Below are positions 38,194-47,524 of a stretch of 64,000 nt of DNA, one piece after another. The notes beneath the pieces were generated by a model. It worked only from the letters and a program-made list of their open reading frames with translations. It was not told the origin of the DNA and made no database searches. The stretch is from Pseudomonas sp. 10S4 (lineage in GTDB: Bacteria > Pseudomonadota > Gammaproteobacteria > Pseudomonadales > Pseudomonadaceae), in the NCBI RefSeq assembly GCF_034344865.1, contig NZ_CP133774.1, forward strand, positions 868,001-932,000, read 5' to 3'. Every line of letters starts with the position of its first letter. The first letter of the stretch is position 1. A program made the position numbers and the translations under genes.

Positions 38194-38358
38194 ATGAGCA
38201 AAAAGCCATCCAAGCATGGCCCCAACAAGGCCAAATCCATCATCGCCCAGCCACTGTTCCGCAGCCGTCAGGAACCCGCCGGCAAGGGCAAAGGCAGCTA
38301 CCGCCGCGAAGCCTTCCAGTCTAATAGCTGGGAGGCTTCTTACTTTCTGGCCGCTTAA
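38194..38358 (+). CDS. arfA: Alternative ribosome-rescue factor ArfA
   Basis: A 54-residue basic protein, beginning MSKKPSKHGPNKAKSI. It is recognised by PLFRSRQEP and KGKGSYRREAF followed by SWEAS, which align with PLFRQR, KGKGSYMR and NWEAS of E. coli ArfA. ArfA recruits release factor RF2 to ribosomes stalled on mRNAs without a stop codon, backing up tmRNA. A 12-bp hairpin lies inside the coding sequence near the 3' end (38308-38339), as in E. coli, where it produces a truncated, tmRNA-tagged message so that ArfA accumulates only when trans-translation fails. Confidence 0.9.
   Translation: MSKKPSKHGPNKAKSIIAQPLFRSRQEPAGKGKGSYRREAFQSNSWEASYFLAA
38308..38339 (+). terminator. Intragenic hairpin in arfA (terminator / RNase III site)
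   Basis: GAAGCCTTCCAG (38308-38319) pairs with CTGGGAGGCTTC (38328-38339) across an 8-base loop, 12 bp with one G-U pair, followed by TTACTTTCT. It ends six codons before the arfA stop. Processing or termination here yields a non-stop mRNA. Confidence 0.75.
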
Positions 38359-38419
38359 AGCAGAACACCCCTTCTACATGTTAAGGTCTGCATCTGATTC
38401 GTATTCCCTGGACCTGTGC

Positions 38420-39743
38420 ATGCCCCTTCGTCTTTCCCGTCGTTGGCACCTTCGCCAATTGATTGCTGCCTCCAGCCTCATACTGCTTGTCGCCTGCGCG
38501 GAAAAACCGACCGCCGCCGACGCCCAACCGCTTCAGACTCTCCCCGTCACAACGGCTCCTGCGGTCATACCGCCAGTCGTGCCGACAGGCGACGACCTCG
38601 ACATCCAGCCGACGCAGACCTTCGCTGAATGGCAGGCCGGTTTCCGCAAGGACGCCCCTGGCCGCCGGCATCCGCGCCGATCTGTTCGACCGCGTGTTCG
38701 CCAATGTCAGCTTCGACGAAAGCGTCATCCGCGCCGACCGCAGCCAACCGGAATTCTCCCGCCCGGTGTGGGAATACCTCGACGGTGCGCTGTCGCCGTT
38801 GCGGGTTCGCAAAGGTCAGGCCTTGGTCGGCCAGTACGCCGATATCCTGCAAAGCATCGAACAGCGTTATGGCGTTGATCGCCAGGCACTCGTTGCGGTC
38901 TGGGGCATGGAGAGTAACTTCGGGCAGTTCCAGGGCACCAAGTCGGTGATCAACTCCCTGGCGACCCTGGCCTATGAAGGACGACGCCCGGGCTTTGCTC
39001 ATGCGCAGTTGATTGCGGCCCTGCAAATCCTGCAACAGGGCGATATCACGCCGGAGAAAATGCTTGGTTCCTGGGCCGGCGCCATGGGCCAGACCCAATT
39101 CATTCCGACTACTTACAACACCCACGCCGTGGATTTCGATGGCGACGGTCGCCGCGACATCTGGGGCAGCCCGGCCGATGCCCTGGCCTCGACCGCGCAC
39201 TACCTGCAAAGCTCCGGCTGGCAGAAAGGCCAGCCGTGGGGCTTCGAAGTGCAACTGGCTGGCGGCTTCAACTATGCCTTGGCCGACGGCGCCATCCGCA
39301 AAAGCGTCGCCGAATGGCTGCAAATGGGCGTGACCCTGCCCAATGGCGAACAGGTCCCGGCCGGCGCTGAACACCTGTCTGCCGCTCTGTTGTTGCCGGC
39401 GGGCTATCGCGGCCCGGCGTTCCTGATCCTCGACAACTTCCGGGCGATCCTGAAGTACAACAACTCGTCGTCGTACGCCTTGGCGGTGAGCCTGTTGTCG
39501 GAGCGTTTCCACGGCGCCGGCCTGATCAGCGGCACCTGGCCGAAAGATGATTTGCCGCTGAGTCGAAGCGAGCGGATCGAACTGCAAAACCTGCTGAGCG
39601 CCCAGAACTACGAGGCCGGCAACGCCGATGGCATCATTGGCGCCAACACCCGCAAGGCGATCCGTAGCGCCCAACAGTCGTTTGGCTGGCCGGCGGATGG
39701 GTATCCGACGCACAAGTTGCTGGAAGGTTTGCGCAGCCGCTAA
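38420..39743 (+). CDS. Lytic murein transglycosylase (MltB family, PG-binding), frameshifted in this sequence
   Basis: A lipoprotein: the signal MPLRLSRRWHLRQLIAASS is followed by lipobox LVAC. The frame breaks in the C run 38654-38657: removing one C lets FRKDA read on as LAAGIRADLFDRVF. The SLT_2 domain (about 70-350) has the catalytic Glu in WGMESNFGQFQG, GAMGQTQFIPTTYN and DFDGDGRRDIWG. A C-terminal PG_binding_1 domain follows (LQNLLSAQNYEAGNADGIIG). The restored length is 440 residues. It cleaves glycan strands to 1,6-anhydro ends from the outer membrane. Confidence 0.9.
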
Positions 39744-39746
39744 AAG

Positions 39747-39813
39747 CTTCGCGGGCAAGCCTCGCTCCTACAGGGTTATGTAACTCCTGTAGGAGCGAGG
39801 CTTGCCCGCGAAG
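39747..39813. repeat. REPIN, class GTAGGAGCGAGGCTTGCCCGCGAAG
   Basis: CTTCGCGGGCAAGCCTCGCT faces AGCGAGGCTTGCCCGCGAAG with about 20 bases between; the arms pair perfectly over 25 bases including TCCTACAGG/CCTGTAGGA. It fills the gap between the convergent transglycosylase and LD-carboxypeptidase genes. Confidence 0.93.
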
Positions 39814-39836
39814 ACTGACTAACTGGCAACCGCGTT

Positions 39837-40786
39837 CTAACGCCTGACCACCACATCCTGCTCCAACACCAACACCTTATTCCCCGCATCCAGCCGCACC
39901 AACGCCCCCATCGGCAACGTCAGGTTCGGCTCACAATGCCCGCTACGCCAACCGGCCAGTACCGGAATCCGCAGCGGCTCGAAGGTTTGCTTGAGCAGCA
40001 ATGCCAGCGCAGCGGCGTCAACCCCGCCACATCCCCGACCAGAACCCCGCGCAATTTGTGCAGCGTGCCCGCCAGGCGCAATTGCGTCAGCAGCCGGTCA
40101 ATGCGGTACAGCGGCTCGTTGACGTCCTCGATGAACAGAATCACACCCTCTGCATCCATTTCGTATGGCGTGCCCATGATCGAGGCAATCATCGACAGAT
40201 TGCCGCCCAGCAAGCGCCCATGAGCGATGCCAGGCTCGATAGTGGTCAACGGGTAGGCCACCGGGTGGGACAACACGCTACCCGCCTTCACCTGCCCGCG
40301 CAGCGTGCTGAAGAACGACGACTCGGTCGGCTGCTGCTTGTCGCCCAGCAGGTCGGCGTTGAGCAGCGGACCATGAAAGGTCACGAAACCTGCGTAACGA
40401 CTGATCGCCACGTGCAGCGCGGTGATGTCGCTGTAGCCGATAAAGGGCTTGGCATTGGCACGCAACAAGTCGAAGTCGATGCGATCCAGCAAGCGCGGCG
40501 TACCGTAACCGCCGCGCAGGCAAATAATCGCGTCGACCTCGGTGTCGGCGAAGGCACCGTGCAGGTCATTGAGCCGCACATCGTCACTGCCAGCCAGGTA
40601 GCCGTCTTTCTCGTAAACGCCGGGGAATACCCGCAGCGAATAGCCTCGGGCGCGCATCCATTGCAGCGCCCTTTCAGTGTCCAGCGGCGCGGGACCAGCG
40701 GGCGCAATCACGCCGATCACCCCTTCCGACGGCAAGGCCGGTACAGGTGCGTGAGGAAAAAGGGTATGGGTCGGTCGAACGGTCAT
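39837..40786 (-). CDS. ldcA: LD-carboxypeptidase (S66 family), frameshifted in this sequence
   Basis: It removes the terminal D-Ala from tetrapeptides during murein recycling. The nucleophile Ser is in FIGYSDITALH, and the catalytic Glu region is LFIEDVNEPLYRID. The frame breaks at the C run 40022-40025 (plus strand): adding one base lets LVGDVAG continue as VDAAALALLL and on to GWRSGHCEPN with the catalytic His, ending VVVRR at 39837. The restored length is 316 residues. Without the correction the enzyme would lose its His. Cytoplasmic; works with Mpl encoded at 60.7-62.0 kb. Confidence 0.9.
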
Positions 40787-40903
40787 CCATGAATCTCCCT
40801 GCGTTAAAACTTCTGCACACAGTAGTCAGGAACGGGAACAAACAGAAGAGGGTCAGTTGCGCCGCGCATTGCAGGAAAAGCCTCTGCTGGACGTAGGCAA
40901 GGC

Positions 40904-40947
40904 AAAAAAACGCCCGCAAGGCCTGAAAAGCCATGCGGGCGTTTTTT
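40904..40947 (-). terminator. Bidirectional rho-independent terminator after lipA
   Basis: Stem CGCCCGCA (40911-40918) / TGCGGGCG (40934-40941), flanked by seven As on the left and six Ts on the right, so it can stop transcripts in both directions. It lies 15 bases after the lipA stop and ends the minus-strand run from proA to lipA. Confidence 0.92.
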
Positions 40948-40961
40948 GTGTCATCGGCAAA

Positions 40962-41987
40962 TCACAAGGACGACATCAGCTCGGCTTTAACCAGCTTCGC
41001 CTGCTCGTCGGCATGGTACGAGGAACGTACCAACGGGCCGGAAGCCACGTTCTTGAAGCCCATCTTGTAACCTTCCTCGGCGAACCAGGCGAACACGTCC
41101 GGGTGCACGAAACGCTGCACCGGCAAGTGGCTGCGGGACGGTTGCAGGTACTGGCCGAGGGTCAGCATGTCGATGTCGTGTTCGCGCATGCGCTTCATGA
41201 CTTCGATGACTTCTTCATCGGTCTCGCCCAGGCCCAGCATCAAGCCGGATTTGGTCGGAATGTGCGGCATCATCTGCTTGAAGCGTTGCAGCAGGGTCAG
41301 CGACCACTGGTAATCCGAACCCGGACGCGCAGCCTTGTACAGGCGCGGCACGGTTTCCAGGTTGTGGTTGAACACATCTGGTGGCTCGGCGGCAGTGATT
41401 TCCAGCGCCACGTCCATGCGCCCACGGTAATCCGGGACCAGGGTTTCGAGCTGCACGTTCGGCGACAGTTTGCGGATCTCGCGGATGCAGTCGGCAAAGT
41501 GCTGGGCACCGCCATCGCGCAGGTCGTCGCGGTCCACCGAAGTGATTACGACGTACTTGAGTTTCAGGTCGGCAATGGCGATGGCCAGGCTTTCAGGTTC
41601 GTTGACGTCCAATGGTTTCGGACGACCGTGGCCGACGTCGCAGAACGGACAGCGACGGGTGCAGATGTCGCCCATGATCATGAAGGTCGCGGTGCCGCCG
41701 GAGAAGCACTCGCCCAGGTTCGGGCAGGACGCTTCTTCGCAGACGCTGTGCAGCTTGTGTTTGCGCAGCAAGGCCTTGATGCGGTCGACTTCCGGGGAGA
41801 CCGGGATGCGCACGCGAATCCAGTCAGGCTTCTTCGGCAGTTCGGTGGTCGGAATGATCTTTACCGGGATGCGTGCAACCTTCTCGGCGCCGCGCAGCTT
41901 GACGCCGGCTTCAACCTTGGCACGCGGGGCCGGGCGCTCGGTAACATCCAGCGTCGGGATCATGGTTTGCACTGCATCAGTAGTCAT
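40962..41987 (-). CDS. lipA: Lipoyl synthase
   Basis: A 341-residue radical-SAM enzyme starting [17 protein letters not shown]. It inserts two sulfurs into octanoyl groups on lipoate-dependent enzymes. The auxiliary cluster Cys are in [12 protein letters not shown], the radical-SAM motif in [10 protein letters not shown], and the conserved C-terminal Ser in [12 protein letters not shown]. It starts one base after the end of lipB; a strong terminator follows. Confidence 0.96.
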   Translation of the reverse strand: MTTDAVQTMIPTLDVTERPAPRAKVEAGVKLRGAEKVARIPVKIIPTTELPKKPDWIRVRIPVSPEVDRIKALLRKHKLHSVCEEASCPNLGECFSGGTATFMIMGDICTRRCPFCDVGHGRPKPLDVNEPESLAIAIADLKLKYVVITSVDRDDLRDGGAQHFADCIREIRKLSPNVQLETLVPDYRGRMDVALEITAAEPPDVFNHNLETVPRLYKAARPGSDYQWSLTLLQRFKQMMPHIPTKSGLMLGLGETDEEVIEVMKRMREHDIDMLTLGQYLQPSRSHLPVQRFVHPDVFAWFAEEGYKMGFKNVASGPLVRSSYHADEQAKLVKAELMSSL

Positions 41988-41988
41988 A

Positions 41989-42636
41989 TCAGTCGATTCC
42001 GCCCGTGAGGGTCGTCTGCTCAGCATAGTCGAGGTGTTTGACGAGCTGCGCGCGCAGCCGGGCACTTACCTCGGCAAATTCAATCGATCCTGCGTGATCG
42101 CTCAGCTGGGTCATCGCCAGCCCGGCGTAGCCGCAGGGATTAATCCGTCGAAACGGTTCCAGGTTCATGTCCACGTTCAGGGCCAGGCCATGAAAGGAAC
42201 AACCGTGGCGGATCCGCAGACCCAGAGAAGCGATTTTCGCCCCGTCGACGTAGACGCCCGGCGCGTCTGGCTTGGCTGCAGCAGTAACGCCATAGCTGGC
42301 CAGCAACTCGATCAGGCAAAGCTCCATGCGGGTGACCAGGTCACGCACGCCGAAACCCAGTTTGCGCACATCCAGCAACAGGTAAGCCACCAATTGGCCT
42401 GGGCCGTGATAAGTCACCTGACCACCGCGATCAACCTGCACCACCGGGATATCTCCCGGCAGCAACAGGTGCTCGGCCTTGCCGGCCTGGCCCTGGGTGA
42501 ACACCGGCGGGTGTTCCACCAGCCAGATCTCGTCCGCAGCATCAGTGCCGCGTTCGTTGGTAAAGCGTTGCATGGCATGCCAGACCGGCTCGTAAGCCAT
42601 CTGGCCGAGCTCACGAAAGCCCAGCGTGCCAGACAT
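41989..42636 (-). CDS. lipB: Octanoyltransferase
   Basis: A 215-residue enzyme that moves octanoate from acyl carrier protein to lipoyl domains. Landmarks are [17 protein letters not shown], the catalytic Lys in [10 protein letters not shown] and the catalytic Cys in [14 protein letters not shown]. The ATG (42636) shares one base with the stop of the ybeD-like gene (TGATG), so it is translationally coupled. lipA follows. Confidence 0.95.
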   Translation of the reverse strand: MSGTLGFRELGQMAYEPVWHAMQRFTNERGTDAADEIWLVEHPPVFTQGQAGKAEHLLLPGDIPVVQVDRGGQVTYHGPGQLVAYLLLDVRKLGFGVRDLVTRMELCLIELLASYGVTAAAKPDAPGVYVDGAKIASLGLRIRHGCSFHGLALNVDMNLEPFRRINPCGYAGLAMTQLSDHAGSIEFAEVSARLRAQLVKHLDYAEQTTLTGGID

Positions 42637-42911
42637 CACAACACCATGTGTACGAAACCGGTAGCCCGAAGCTCGCTGTTGATGTCGTACAGCTGGTCTT
42701 GACCGGTGGCGATGATGTGCAACTGGATGGTGGTGTACTTGCCGTTGCTGCTTTGGCGTTCGTCCACACGCTCATCGTTGACCGTCGCGTGTTTCTTGAC
42801 GATGTCGATGATCTTTTGCTTGATGTCGACAATGGTGTCGCCGATCACTTTGATCGGGTAGTCATTGGCGGGAAATTCGATCTTTGGCGCCTTTACTTCT
42901 GTGTCTGTCAT
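42636..42911 (-). CDS. ybeD: DUF493 (YbeD) family protein
   Basis: A 91-residue protein starting [20 protein letters not shown]. The small alpha/beta ACT-like fold family has PIKVIGDTI near the start and [20 protein letters not shown] later. The function is not established; in many genomes it sits before lipB as here, which suggests a regulatory link to lipoate metabolism. Confidence 0.9.
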   Translation of the reverse strand: MTDTEVKAPKIEFPANDYPIKVIGDTIVDIKQKIIDIVKKHATVNDERVDERQSSNGKYTTIQLHIIATGQDQLYDINSELRATGFVHMVL

Positions 42912-42948
42912 GGCGTAACGGCCTCGTAAGCGTAAGCCGTGGCAACGA

Positions 42949-42981
42949 ACATGGCCCCGCTCCGGATGGGAACGGGGCCAT
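42949..42981 (-). terminator. Stem-loop after dacA
   Basis: CATGGCCCCG (42949-42958) pairs with CGGGGCCATG (42972-42981), a 10-bp stem with a 13-base loop, 16 bases after the dacA stop. The minus-strand tail (TTCGTTGCC) is a poor T-tract, so termination may be partial, leaving some read-through to ybeD-lipB-lipA. Confidence 0.5.
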
Positions 42982-42997
42982 GCTGGTCCACACTAAT

Positions 42998-44155
42998 TCA
43001 GTTGAACAAGCCGTAGAAGAATAGACGGATGCTATCCCACATGCGGCGGAAGATACCACCTTCGTCGACCGCGTCCAGAGCGATCAGGTCAGCGCTGTGC
43101 ACTACCTTGTCGTCCAATTTCACTTCGACTTTACCGATCACGTCGCCCTTGGCGATTGGCGCAACCAGTTGCGGGTTCATGGTCATGCTGGCGGCGAGCT
43201 TTTTCAGCTGGCCTTTTGGCAGGGTCATGGTCAGGTCTTCAGCCAGGCCGGCCTTGACTTGATTGGTGGTGCCTTTCCAGACAGGGGCCTGAGCCAGCTC
43301 GGCGCCTTTCTGATAGAAGGTCTGGGTTTCGAAGAAGCGGAAACCGTAAGTCAGCAGCTTTTGCGTTTCGGAAGCACGGGCCACTTCGCTGTTGGTGCCG
43401 AACACCACGGCGATCAGGCGCATGCCATCACGTACAGCCGAAGACACCATGCAGTAGCCGGCTTCCTCGGTGTGACCGGTTTTCAGACCATCAACGGTCT
43501 TGTCGCGCCACAGCAGCAAGTTGCGGTTAGGCTGCTTGATGCCGTTCCAGAAGAACTCTTTCTGCGAGTAGATCGCATAGTGAGCCGGGTCTTCGTGGAT
43601 GATCGCGCGAGCCAGGATTGCCATGTCATGAGCTGTCGAGTAGTGCTCAGGGTTCGGCAGGCCGGTCGGGTTCATGAAGTGGGTGTTGGACATGCCCAGA
43701 TCAGCGACCGTTTTGTTCATCAGGTCGGCGAACGCGTCTTCGCTACCGGCGATGTGCTCGGAGAGCGCAACACTGGCGTCGTTACCCGACTGAATGATGA
43801 TGCCGTGCAGCAGGTCGCTGACAGTGACCTGCGAGCCGACCTTGATGAACATCCGCGAACCGCCGGTACGCCAGGCGTTTTCGCTGACGGTCACCGGATC
43901 GTTTTCGCCGATCTGGCCGCGACGGATTTCCAGGGTCGCAATGTACGCGGTCATCAGCTTGGTCAAGCTGGCTGGCGGCAGACGCTGGTCACCGTTGTTC
44001 TCAACCAGCACGTTGCCGCTGCTGGCATCCATGAGCACATAGGCTTTAGCGGCCAGTTGTGGTGGCGACGGCATCATCTCGACCGCGAAGGCGGCTGGCG
44101 AGATGAGCAGCGGGACTAGAAGGCACAGGCGTTTGGCAAAGGTGGTGATGTTCAT
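42998..44155 (-). CDS. dacA: D-alanyl-D-alanine carboxypeptidase (PBP5/6 type)
   Basis: A 385-residue low-molecular-mass penicillin-binding protein. Signal peptide RLCLLVPLLISPAAFA; acyl-Ser in PASLTKLM (SxxK), SGND (SxN) and KTGHTEEAG (KTG); C-terminal PBP5 domain and an amphipathic membrane anchor at the end (FRRMWDSIRLFFYGLFN). It trims pentapeptides in the periplasm. It lies 184 bases after rlpA, so it may have its own promoter. Confidence 0.95.
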   Translation of the reverse strand: MNITTFAKRLCLLVPLLISPAAFAVEMMPSPPQLAAKAYVLMDASSGNVLVENNGDQRLPPASLTKLMTAYIATLEIRRGQIGENDPVTVSENAWRTGGSRMFIKVGSQVTVSDLLHGIIIQSGNDASVALSEHIAGSEDAFADLMNKTVADLGMSNTHFMNPTGLPNPEHYSTAHDMAILARAIIHEDPAHYAIYSQKEFFWNGIKQPNRNLLLWRDKTVDGLKTGHTEEAGYCMVSSAVRDGMRLIAVVFGTNSEVARASETQKLLTYGFRFFETQTFYQKGAELAQAPVWKGTTNQVKAGLAEDLTMTLPKGQLKKLAASMTMNPQLVAPIAKGDVIGKVEVKLDDKVVHSADLIALDAVDEGGIFRRMWDSIRLFFYGLFN

Positions 44156-44339
44156 CCGTCTCTCGAAATCGCTAATGGAAACTTACCCTAAGGGGCAAAA
44201 CTAATCAGACAGCTTTCTAACGAGCTGTCGCGTGTTCAGTTGCTCACTCTGTAACCCTTGCCGGGCTTTTGTTCTTCAACGAGCCAACAACCAGGTTCAC
44301 CCCCAAACCGCAAGCGAACCCTCAATCTAGTACTGCGTG

Positions 44340-45351
44340 TTACTCGGCGGTGACCAGGCTCGGTGAACCGAGATTGGCCATTCGCACGCTGTTCTGCACT
44401 TGCTGGATCTCACCCTGAGAACCGATCGGCCCCATGCGCACCCGATGCAGTGTCTGTTGGTTGCGCACGATCGAGCTGATGAACACCGGAGCGCTCACCA
44501 TCCCGCTGAGCTTCGATCTCAGGAGTTCTGCAGCGTCCGGGTTGGCGAACGCGCCCACCTGCAGATACTGGCCAGAGGCTGGTACAGAAGCGTTTTTTTG
44601 CAGCGATTTGCACAGGCACAGTGTCCGACGCGTGTTGCTGCGGCGGTGGCGTCCACTGCTCGACAGTCCCCGCAGAGGCGGTAATCGTCGGCGCGGCATT
44701 TTGCGCTACTTGAGGCTCATTGAGCATCAAAGGCGCCGGACGGCCCTTGGCAGCCCACCACTCTTGCGGATCAATCCCTTCAACCTTGACCCGCGCGGTA
44801 CCGATTTCGGCATAACCGAGCTTCTTGGCGGCAGCGTAGGACAGGTCGATGATGCGGTCCGAATAGAACGGCCCACGGTCATTGACCCGCAGAATCACGC
44901 TCTTGTTGTTGTCCAGGTTGGTCACCCGAACGTAACTTGGCAGCGGTAAGGTCTTGTGGGCGGCGCTCATGCCGTACAGGTCATACACTTCGCCGTTGGC
45001 GGTGTTCTGACCGTGGAACTTGGTGCCGTACCAGGAAGCTGTGCCGGAAGCGACGTAGCGCTTGGAATCGCTCAACGGGAAGTAAGTCTTGCCCAGCACC
45101 GTGTACGGGTTGGCCTTGTAGGCGCCGGTGTGCAGGGTTGGCGTGGCATCCGGGATGCGCGAAACATCGACATCCCACCATGGCGCGCCATCTTTGTGGG
45201 CGCGGTTGACATCCAGCCCCGGCATGGCGCGCACGGCGGTTCCAGAGGACTTCTGAGTCGGCGCGCGGCTCGTCGAACAACTGGCGAGCAGCACCGCCAA
45301 CGCGGCGAATGCCATCAGCTTCAGGGGTTTTTTAATAGGCAATGCCCGCAT
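44340..45351 (-). CDS. rlpA: RlpA septal-ring lytic transglycosylase with SPOR domain, frameshifted in this sequence
   Basis: An outer-membrane lipoprotein: lipobox LASC after MRALPIKKPLKLMAFAALAV. The double-psi beta-barrel domain has ASGTASWYGTKFHGQNTANG and RVNDRGPFYSDRIIDLSYAA (catalytic Asp/His region), and a C-terminal SPOR domain (SGQYLQVGAFANPDAAELL) binds denuded glycans at the septum. The frame breaks at the seven-T run 44593-44599 (plus strand): with six, IAAK reads on as NASVPASGQYLQ. The restored length is 336 residues. In P. aeruginosa RlpA cleaves stem-free glycan. The ATG shares one base with the mltB stop. Confidence 0.93.
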
Positions 45352-46361
45352 TACTTGACGCCCCGTGCTTGGACCAGCTGTTCAGACAGTTGATGTACGG
45401 CCATGGCGTACATCACGCTGCGGTTATAACGCGTGATCGCGTAAAAATTCTTCAGGCCCATCCAGTATTCAGGGCCATTGTCACCTTCCAGGCGGAAAGC
45501 GGTGACCGGCATATCGTCGCGCAGCGCATCATGACTCGACCACCCCAGCGCCCGCAACTCCCCGACGGTTTTTGTCGGCTCGATGCCGGTGGTCAAACCG
45601 TCGTCGACCTGATCGCCACGCACGTCGGCGCGGCTGACCACAGGCTCACCGGCCACCCAGCCGTGGCGCTTGAAGTAACTGGCGACGCTGCCAATGGCAT
45701 CGTCCGGGTTGGTCCAGATATTAATGTGGCCGTCACCGTCAAAGTCCACCGCATAAGCGCGAAAACTGCTTGGCATGAACTGCGGCAAGCCCATGGCACC
45801 GGCGTAGGAGCCTTTGAGGGTCAACGGATCAACCTGCTCTTCCCGGGCCAGTAGCAGGAATTCACGCAACTCCTTGCGGAAAAACTCGGCACGGGGAGGA
45901 TAGTCGAAACCCAGGGTCGACAACGCGTCGATCACCCGGTAATTGCCGGTATTGCGGCCGAAAAAGGTTTCAACGCCGATGATCGAGACAATCACCTGGG
46001 CTGGCACACCGTATTCCTGTTCGGCACGGGCCAGTACCGCCTCGTGCTGACGCCAGAAGTCCACACCACGGGCGATGCGCGCGTCGGTGATGAACATCGG
46101 GCGATATTCTTTCCACTGTTTAACCCGTTCGGCGGGTTTGGAGATGGCGTCCAGGATTGCCTGCTTGCGTTCGGCTTCACGGAACACAGCCATCAGCTGT
46201 TCACCGGCAAAGCCGTAGTCGCGGGTCATTTCACCGACGAATTCGGCCACCTGGGGTGAGCCTTCGTAATCGCCGGCCCGCGTTTGTTCCGCGGTACCAA
46301 GGATGCCTACCAGGCCGACCCACGGCGCGTATCGAGTCGCCCAGCCACGCATTGCTTGCAT
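45351..46361 (-). CDS. mltB: Lytic murein transglycosylase B
   Basis: A 336-residue periplasmic enzyme, starting MQAMRGWATRYAPWVG. The catalytic Glu is in IIGVETFFGRNTG; GAMGLPQFMPSSFRAYAVDF and DFDGDGHINIW are family hallmarks. It has a Sec-like N-terminus ending near TRAGD but no Cys, so unlike E. coli MltB it is probably not a lipoprotein (Slt35-like soluble or signal-anchored form). It lies between rodA (17-base gap) and rlpA (1-base overlap). Confidence 0.93.
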   Translation of the reverse strand: MQAMRGWATRYAPWVGLVGILGTAEQTRAGDYEGSPQVAEFVGEMTRDYGFAGEQLMAVFREAERKQAILDAISKPAERVKQWKEYRPMFITDARIARGVDFWRQHEAVLARAEQEYGVPAQVIVSIIGVETFFGRNTGNYRVIDALSTLGFDYPPRAEFFRKELREFLLLAREEQVDPLTLKGSYAGAMGLPQFMPSSFRAYAVDFDGDGHINIWTNPDDAIGSVASYFKRHGWVAGEPVVSRADVRGDQVDDGLTTGIEPTKTVGELRALGWSSHDALRDDMPVTAFRLEGDNGPEYWMGLKNFYAITRYNRSVMYAMAVHQLSEQLVQARGVK

Positions 46362-46378
46362 TGAAATCTTCACCTTAT

Positions 46379-47524
46379 TCAAACCTGTGCGATCCACTTA
46401 CGATGGGTATGGATCGACATCAAAACCCCAAACGCTGACAGCAACGTCACCAGCGAAGTTCCTCCGTAGCTAATGAACGGCAACGGCACCCCCACAACCG
46501 GCAACAGGCCACTGACCATACCGATGTTGACGAAAACGTAAACAAAAAACGTCATGGTCAGGCTACCGGCCAGCAATTTGCCGAATAAAGTCTGGGCCTG
46601 GGCGGTAATCACCAGGCCGCGACCGATCAACAACAGGTAAATCAGCAACAGCGCACAAATGCCCACCAGGCCGAATTCCTCACCCAGTACCGCAATAATG
46701 AAGTCCGTGTGGCTTTCCGGCAGGAAGTCCAGGTGCGACTGAGTACCCAGCAGCCAGCCCTTGCCGAATACGCCGCCGGAACCAATGGCGGCCTTGGACT
46801 GAATGATGTTCCAGCCAGTGCCCAGCGGATCGCTTTCCGGGTCGAGGAAGGTCAGGATTCGCTGCTTCTGGTAGTCGTGCATGATGAAGAACCACATCGC
46901 CACCGCCACCGGCACCGCCGCGGCGATCACGCTGAGAATCCAGCGCCAGCGCAGACCACCCATGAACAGGACGAATGCGCCGCCAGCAAGGATCAGCAGC
47001 GAAGTGCCGAGGTCTGGCTGACGCACGATCAGGATGAACGGCAACCCGATCAGAAACAGACTGACGCCCACATGCTTGAGTTGTGGCGGCAAAGTACGCT
47101 TGGAGAGATACCAGGCGATAGTTGCCGGCATCAGGATCTTCATGAATTCCGACGGCTGGAAGCGAATCACCCCGGGAATGTTGATCCAGCGCGTGGCGCC
47201 CATGGCGTTGTGGCCCATGACGTCCACCACCACCAGCAACAGCACGCCCAGTACATAACCGATCGGCACCCAACGGGCCATGAACCGCGGTTCGAACTGG
47301 GCAATCACGACCATCGACACCAAACCAATGCCGAACGAAGTGGCTTGCTTGGCCAGCAGGTCCCAGCTCTTGCCACTGGCCGAATACAGCACGAACAGGC
47401 TGCCGGCGGCGAGGGTCAGCAGCAGGATCAGCAACGGGCCGTCAATGTGCATGCGTTGCAGCAGCGTCGCACGGCGACGCATCACGTCCTCGCTGGAGAG
47501 GATGCGATCGAAATTACTCTTCAC
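46379..47524 (-). CDS. rodA: Rod-shape SEDS glycosyltransferase RodA
   Basis: A 381-residue polytopic membrane protein starting with GTG at 47524 (KSNFDRILSSEDVMRRR), 11 bases inside the end of mrdA. It is a SEDS-family peptidoglycan polymerase of the elongasome working with PBP2. Signature segments are QKRILTFLDPESDPLGTGWN, FIIAVLGEEFGLVG and GVPLPFISYGGTSLVT. The gene overlap supports coupled synthesis with its partner transpeptidase. Confidence 0.95.
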   Translation of the reverse strand: MKSNFDRILSSEDVMRRRATLLQRMHIDGPLLILLLTLAAGSLFVLYSASGKSWDLLAKQATSFGIGLVSMVVIAQFEPRFMARWVPIGYVLGVLLLVVVDVMGHNAMGATRWINIPGVIRFQPSEFMKILMPATIAWYLSKRTLPPQLKHVGVSLFLIGLPFILIVRQPDLGTSLLILAGGAFVLFMGGLRWRWILSVIAAAVPVAVAMWFFIMHDYQKQRILTFLDPESDPLGTGWNIIQSKAAIGSGGVFGKGWLLGTQSHLDFLPESHTDFIIAVLGEEFGLVGICALLLIYLLLIGRGLVITAQAQTLFGKLLAGSLTMTFFVYVFVNIGMVSGLLPVVGVPLPFISYGGTSLVTLLSAFGVLMSIHTHRKWIAQV

